DNA from: Acetobacter conturbans
Lineage (GTDB): Bacteria > Pseudomonadota > Alphaproteobacteria > Acetobacterales > Acetobacteraceae
DNA: 64,000 bases
NCBI RefSeq assembly: GCF_011516755.1
Contig: NZ_WOSY01000008.1
Location: 141,030 to 205,029 of the forward strand
Direction: 5' to 3'
Position numbers and translations under genes: made by a program. Of this stretch, positions 63,093 to 64,000 are shown in pieces. Under the pieces are notes generated by a model, which saw only the letters and a program-made list of their open reading frames with translations, searched no databases and was not told where the DNA came from. Positions within the stretch are counted from its first letter, which is position 1. Each line of letters opens with the position of its first letter.

Positions 63093-63791
63093 ATGAAAAA
63101 ATCATCGGGAACTCCTAAGCTGCTCGCCAGTGTCATCTCGAAAAAAACAGAGGGAGGAAACCATTCACCGCCCCGTATTCGAGACGCGGAAACAACTCAA
63201 AAGCGCATTTTAGCGGCTGCGAAGAGAGAGTTTGCCATGAACGGACTCTCCGGTGCTCGGGTTGATATCATTGCCGACAAAGCAGATGCCAACAAACGTA
63301 TGATCTATCATTATTTCGGCAGTAAAGAAGCTCTGTTTACCCGAACTCTTGAAGATGCCTATATGGAATTATATATTGCAGAGCAGTCATTGCAACTCGA
63401 TCATCTTGGGCCGGTATCTGCTCTGGAATCGCTGGTCAGATTTACCTGGAACTATTATCTGGAAAATCCTGAATTTCTGAGCCTTGTTAATAGTGCTAAT
63501 CTTCATAAGGCGGCTCATCTTCAGAATTCAAAAGTTATGTCAGCAATCAACAGAAACCGCGCTCATATGATGGAATTTCTTCTGAAAAGAGGAGAGGATT
63601 CTGGTGTGTTCCGTTCTGGTGTCGATGCTATGCAGTTAAATATTACGATAGCTGCGATAGGATATTATTACCTCACAAATAGATTTACGGGATCTATCAT
63701 ATTTGAATGCAATTTTATGGCACCCAAAATGCTCAAGAAAAGGATTGATTTCAATATAGATACAATAAAAAGAATTATTTGCATTGAATGA
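63093..63791 (+). CDS. TetR/AcrR-family transcriptional regulator
   Basis: From the ATG at 63093 (TAGGAG 6-7 bases upstream) the protein has 232 residues. The N-terminal DNA-binding domain lies at about 33-83 (TQKRILAAAKREFAMNGLSG, then VDIIADKADANKRMIYHYFGSKEALF). The C-terminal helical domain resembles the YcdC/RutR group. A frame extending upstream to 63006 lacks a ribosome site. Codon use is visibly more AT-rich than in the rest of the window, and an IS element lies about 100 bases downstream, so acquisition by transfer is plausible. The target may be the CoA-transferase gene upstream. Confidence 0.88.
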   Translation: MKKSSGTPKLLASVISKKTEGGNHSPPRIRDAETTQKRILAAAKREFAMNGLSGARVDIIADKADANKRMIYHYFGSKEALFTRTLEDAYMELYIAEQSLQLDHLGPVSALESLVRFTWNYYLENPEFLSLVNSANLHKAAHLQNSKVMSAINRNRAHMMEFLLKRGEDSGVFRSGVDAMQLNITIAAIGYYYLTNRFTGSIIFECNFMAPKMLKKRIDFNIDTIKRIICIE

Positions 63792-63892
63792 TGTATGTAG
63801 TCAATTGTTTTTTGGATTCACTCAAAGCTTCCACTCACTTTAATTTTTAGGCCCATGTAATTTCCTTCAAGGAGCGGCTAGAATTTTATCTA

Positions 63893-64000
63893 GGGCGTGT
63901 CGTCAGTTAATTCCGATGATGGCGGAGGCGAGTTGCACGGCAGCGAGAAAGGTTGACTTCAGCTTGTCGTAGCGTGTTGCGATGCCTCTGAAATGCTTCA
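63893..64000 (-). mobile_element. End of an IS5-family insertion sequence, cut by window edge
   Basis: The terminal sequence GGGCGTGTCGTCA begins at about 63893, next to a TA that could be one copy of the target duplication. The transposase reading frame ends only a few bases inside this boundary, as is common in IS5/IS427-type elements. The other end lies outside the window. Confidence 0.7.
63903..64000 (-). CDS. IS5-family transposase, C-terminal fragment (continues beyond window)
   Basis: The minus strand encodes KHFRGIATRYDKLKSTFLAA and VQLASAIIGIN, then a stop at 63903-63905. The form HFR.IATRYDKL...FLAAVQLAS is the usual C-terminus of IS5/IS427-group DDE transposases. Only about 31 codons lie in the window, so integrity cannot be judged. 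Confidence 0.85.
   Translation of the reverse strand, partial: KHFRGIATRYDKLKSTFLAAVQLASAIIGIN

Noticed and set aside
1..64000. CRISPR arrays, rRNA genes, prophage structural genes, origin of replication
   Set aside because: No regularly spaced repeats, rRNA-like stretches, phage genes or DnaA-box clusters were seen.

Overview
The window reads as chromosomal DNA of a GC-rich alphaproteobacterium. The gene mix suggests an acetic acid bacterium or close relative (Acetobacteraceae): an exported GH32 levanase/fructosidase, UDP-glucose dehydrogenase, a glycogen/trehalose operon, class I ribonucleotide reductase and a YdiF-type CoA transferase. This placement is inference; no marker such as 16S rRNA is present.

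Layout. 1-2942: end of an ABC importer operon of the BmpA-linked nucleoside/sugar type (ATPase, cut by the window edge, and two permeases). 3113-4114: Gfo/Idh/MocA oxidoreductase. 4308-7548: nrdA and nrdB, behind two NrdR-like boxes 31 bp apart. 7634-8454: a frameshifted hypothetical gene and an RcnB-like exported protein. 8761-11632 (minus): tRNA-Thr(UGU), anmK, and mlaF/mlaE. 11895-15719: ugd, two convergent 57-residue genes sharing a terminator, then a small cassette of a glycosyltransferase, tiny membrane ORFs and a BamE-like lipoprotein. 16137-19184: short MetF-like reductase, GH32 hydrolase, RidA.

19561-37904 is the most striking region. Sarcosine oxidase soxBDAG and serine deaminase sdaA are followed by a tightly coupled run, gbcA-gbcB-gbdR-like-dgcA-dgcB-etfA-etfB-frmA-fghA. 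Together they form a route from glycine betaine through dimethylglycine and sarcosine to glycine. GlyA, encoded elsewhere, would make serine, and sdaA yields pyruvate. Formaldehyde from demethylation would be oxidised by the glutathione pathway at the operon end. Choline oxidation, betaine uptake, glyA and purU genes are not in the window.

38158-43841: a glycerol-type trio (GlpA-like dehydrogenase with a BFD iron-sulfur domain, FAD/NAD oxidoreductase, FGGY kinase) and an APC permease. 44067-47046: Tat-exported esterase, a 680-bp stretch with no supported gene, and an MscS channel. 47265-59886 (minus): a six-gene operon glgA-glgB-glgX-treZ-malQ-treY for building, trimming and converting alpha-glucan to trehalose; glgC is not present. 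60348-64000: small membrane protein, YdiF/Pct-type CoA transferase, a TetR regulator in AT-rich DNA, and the edge of an IS5-family insertion sequence.
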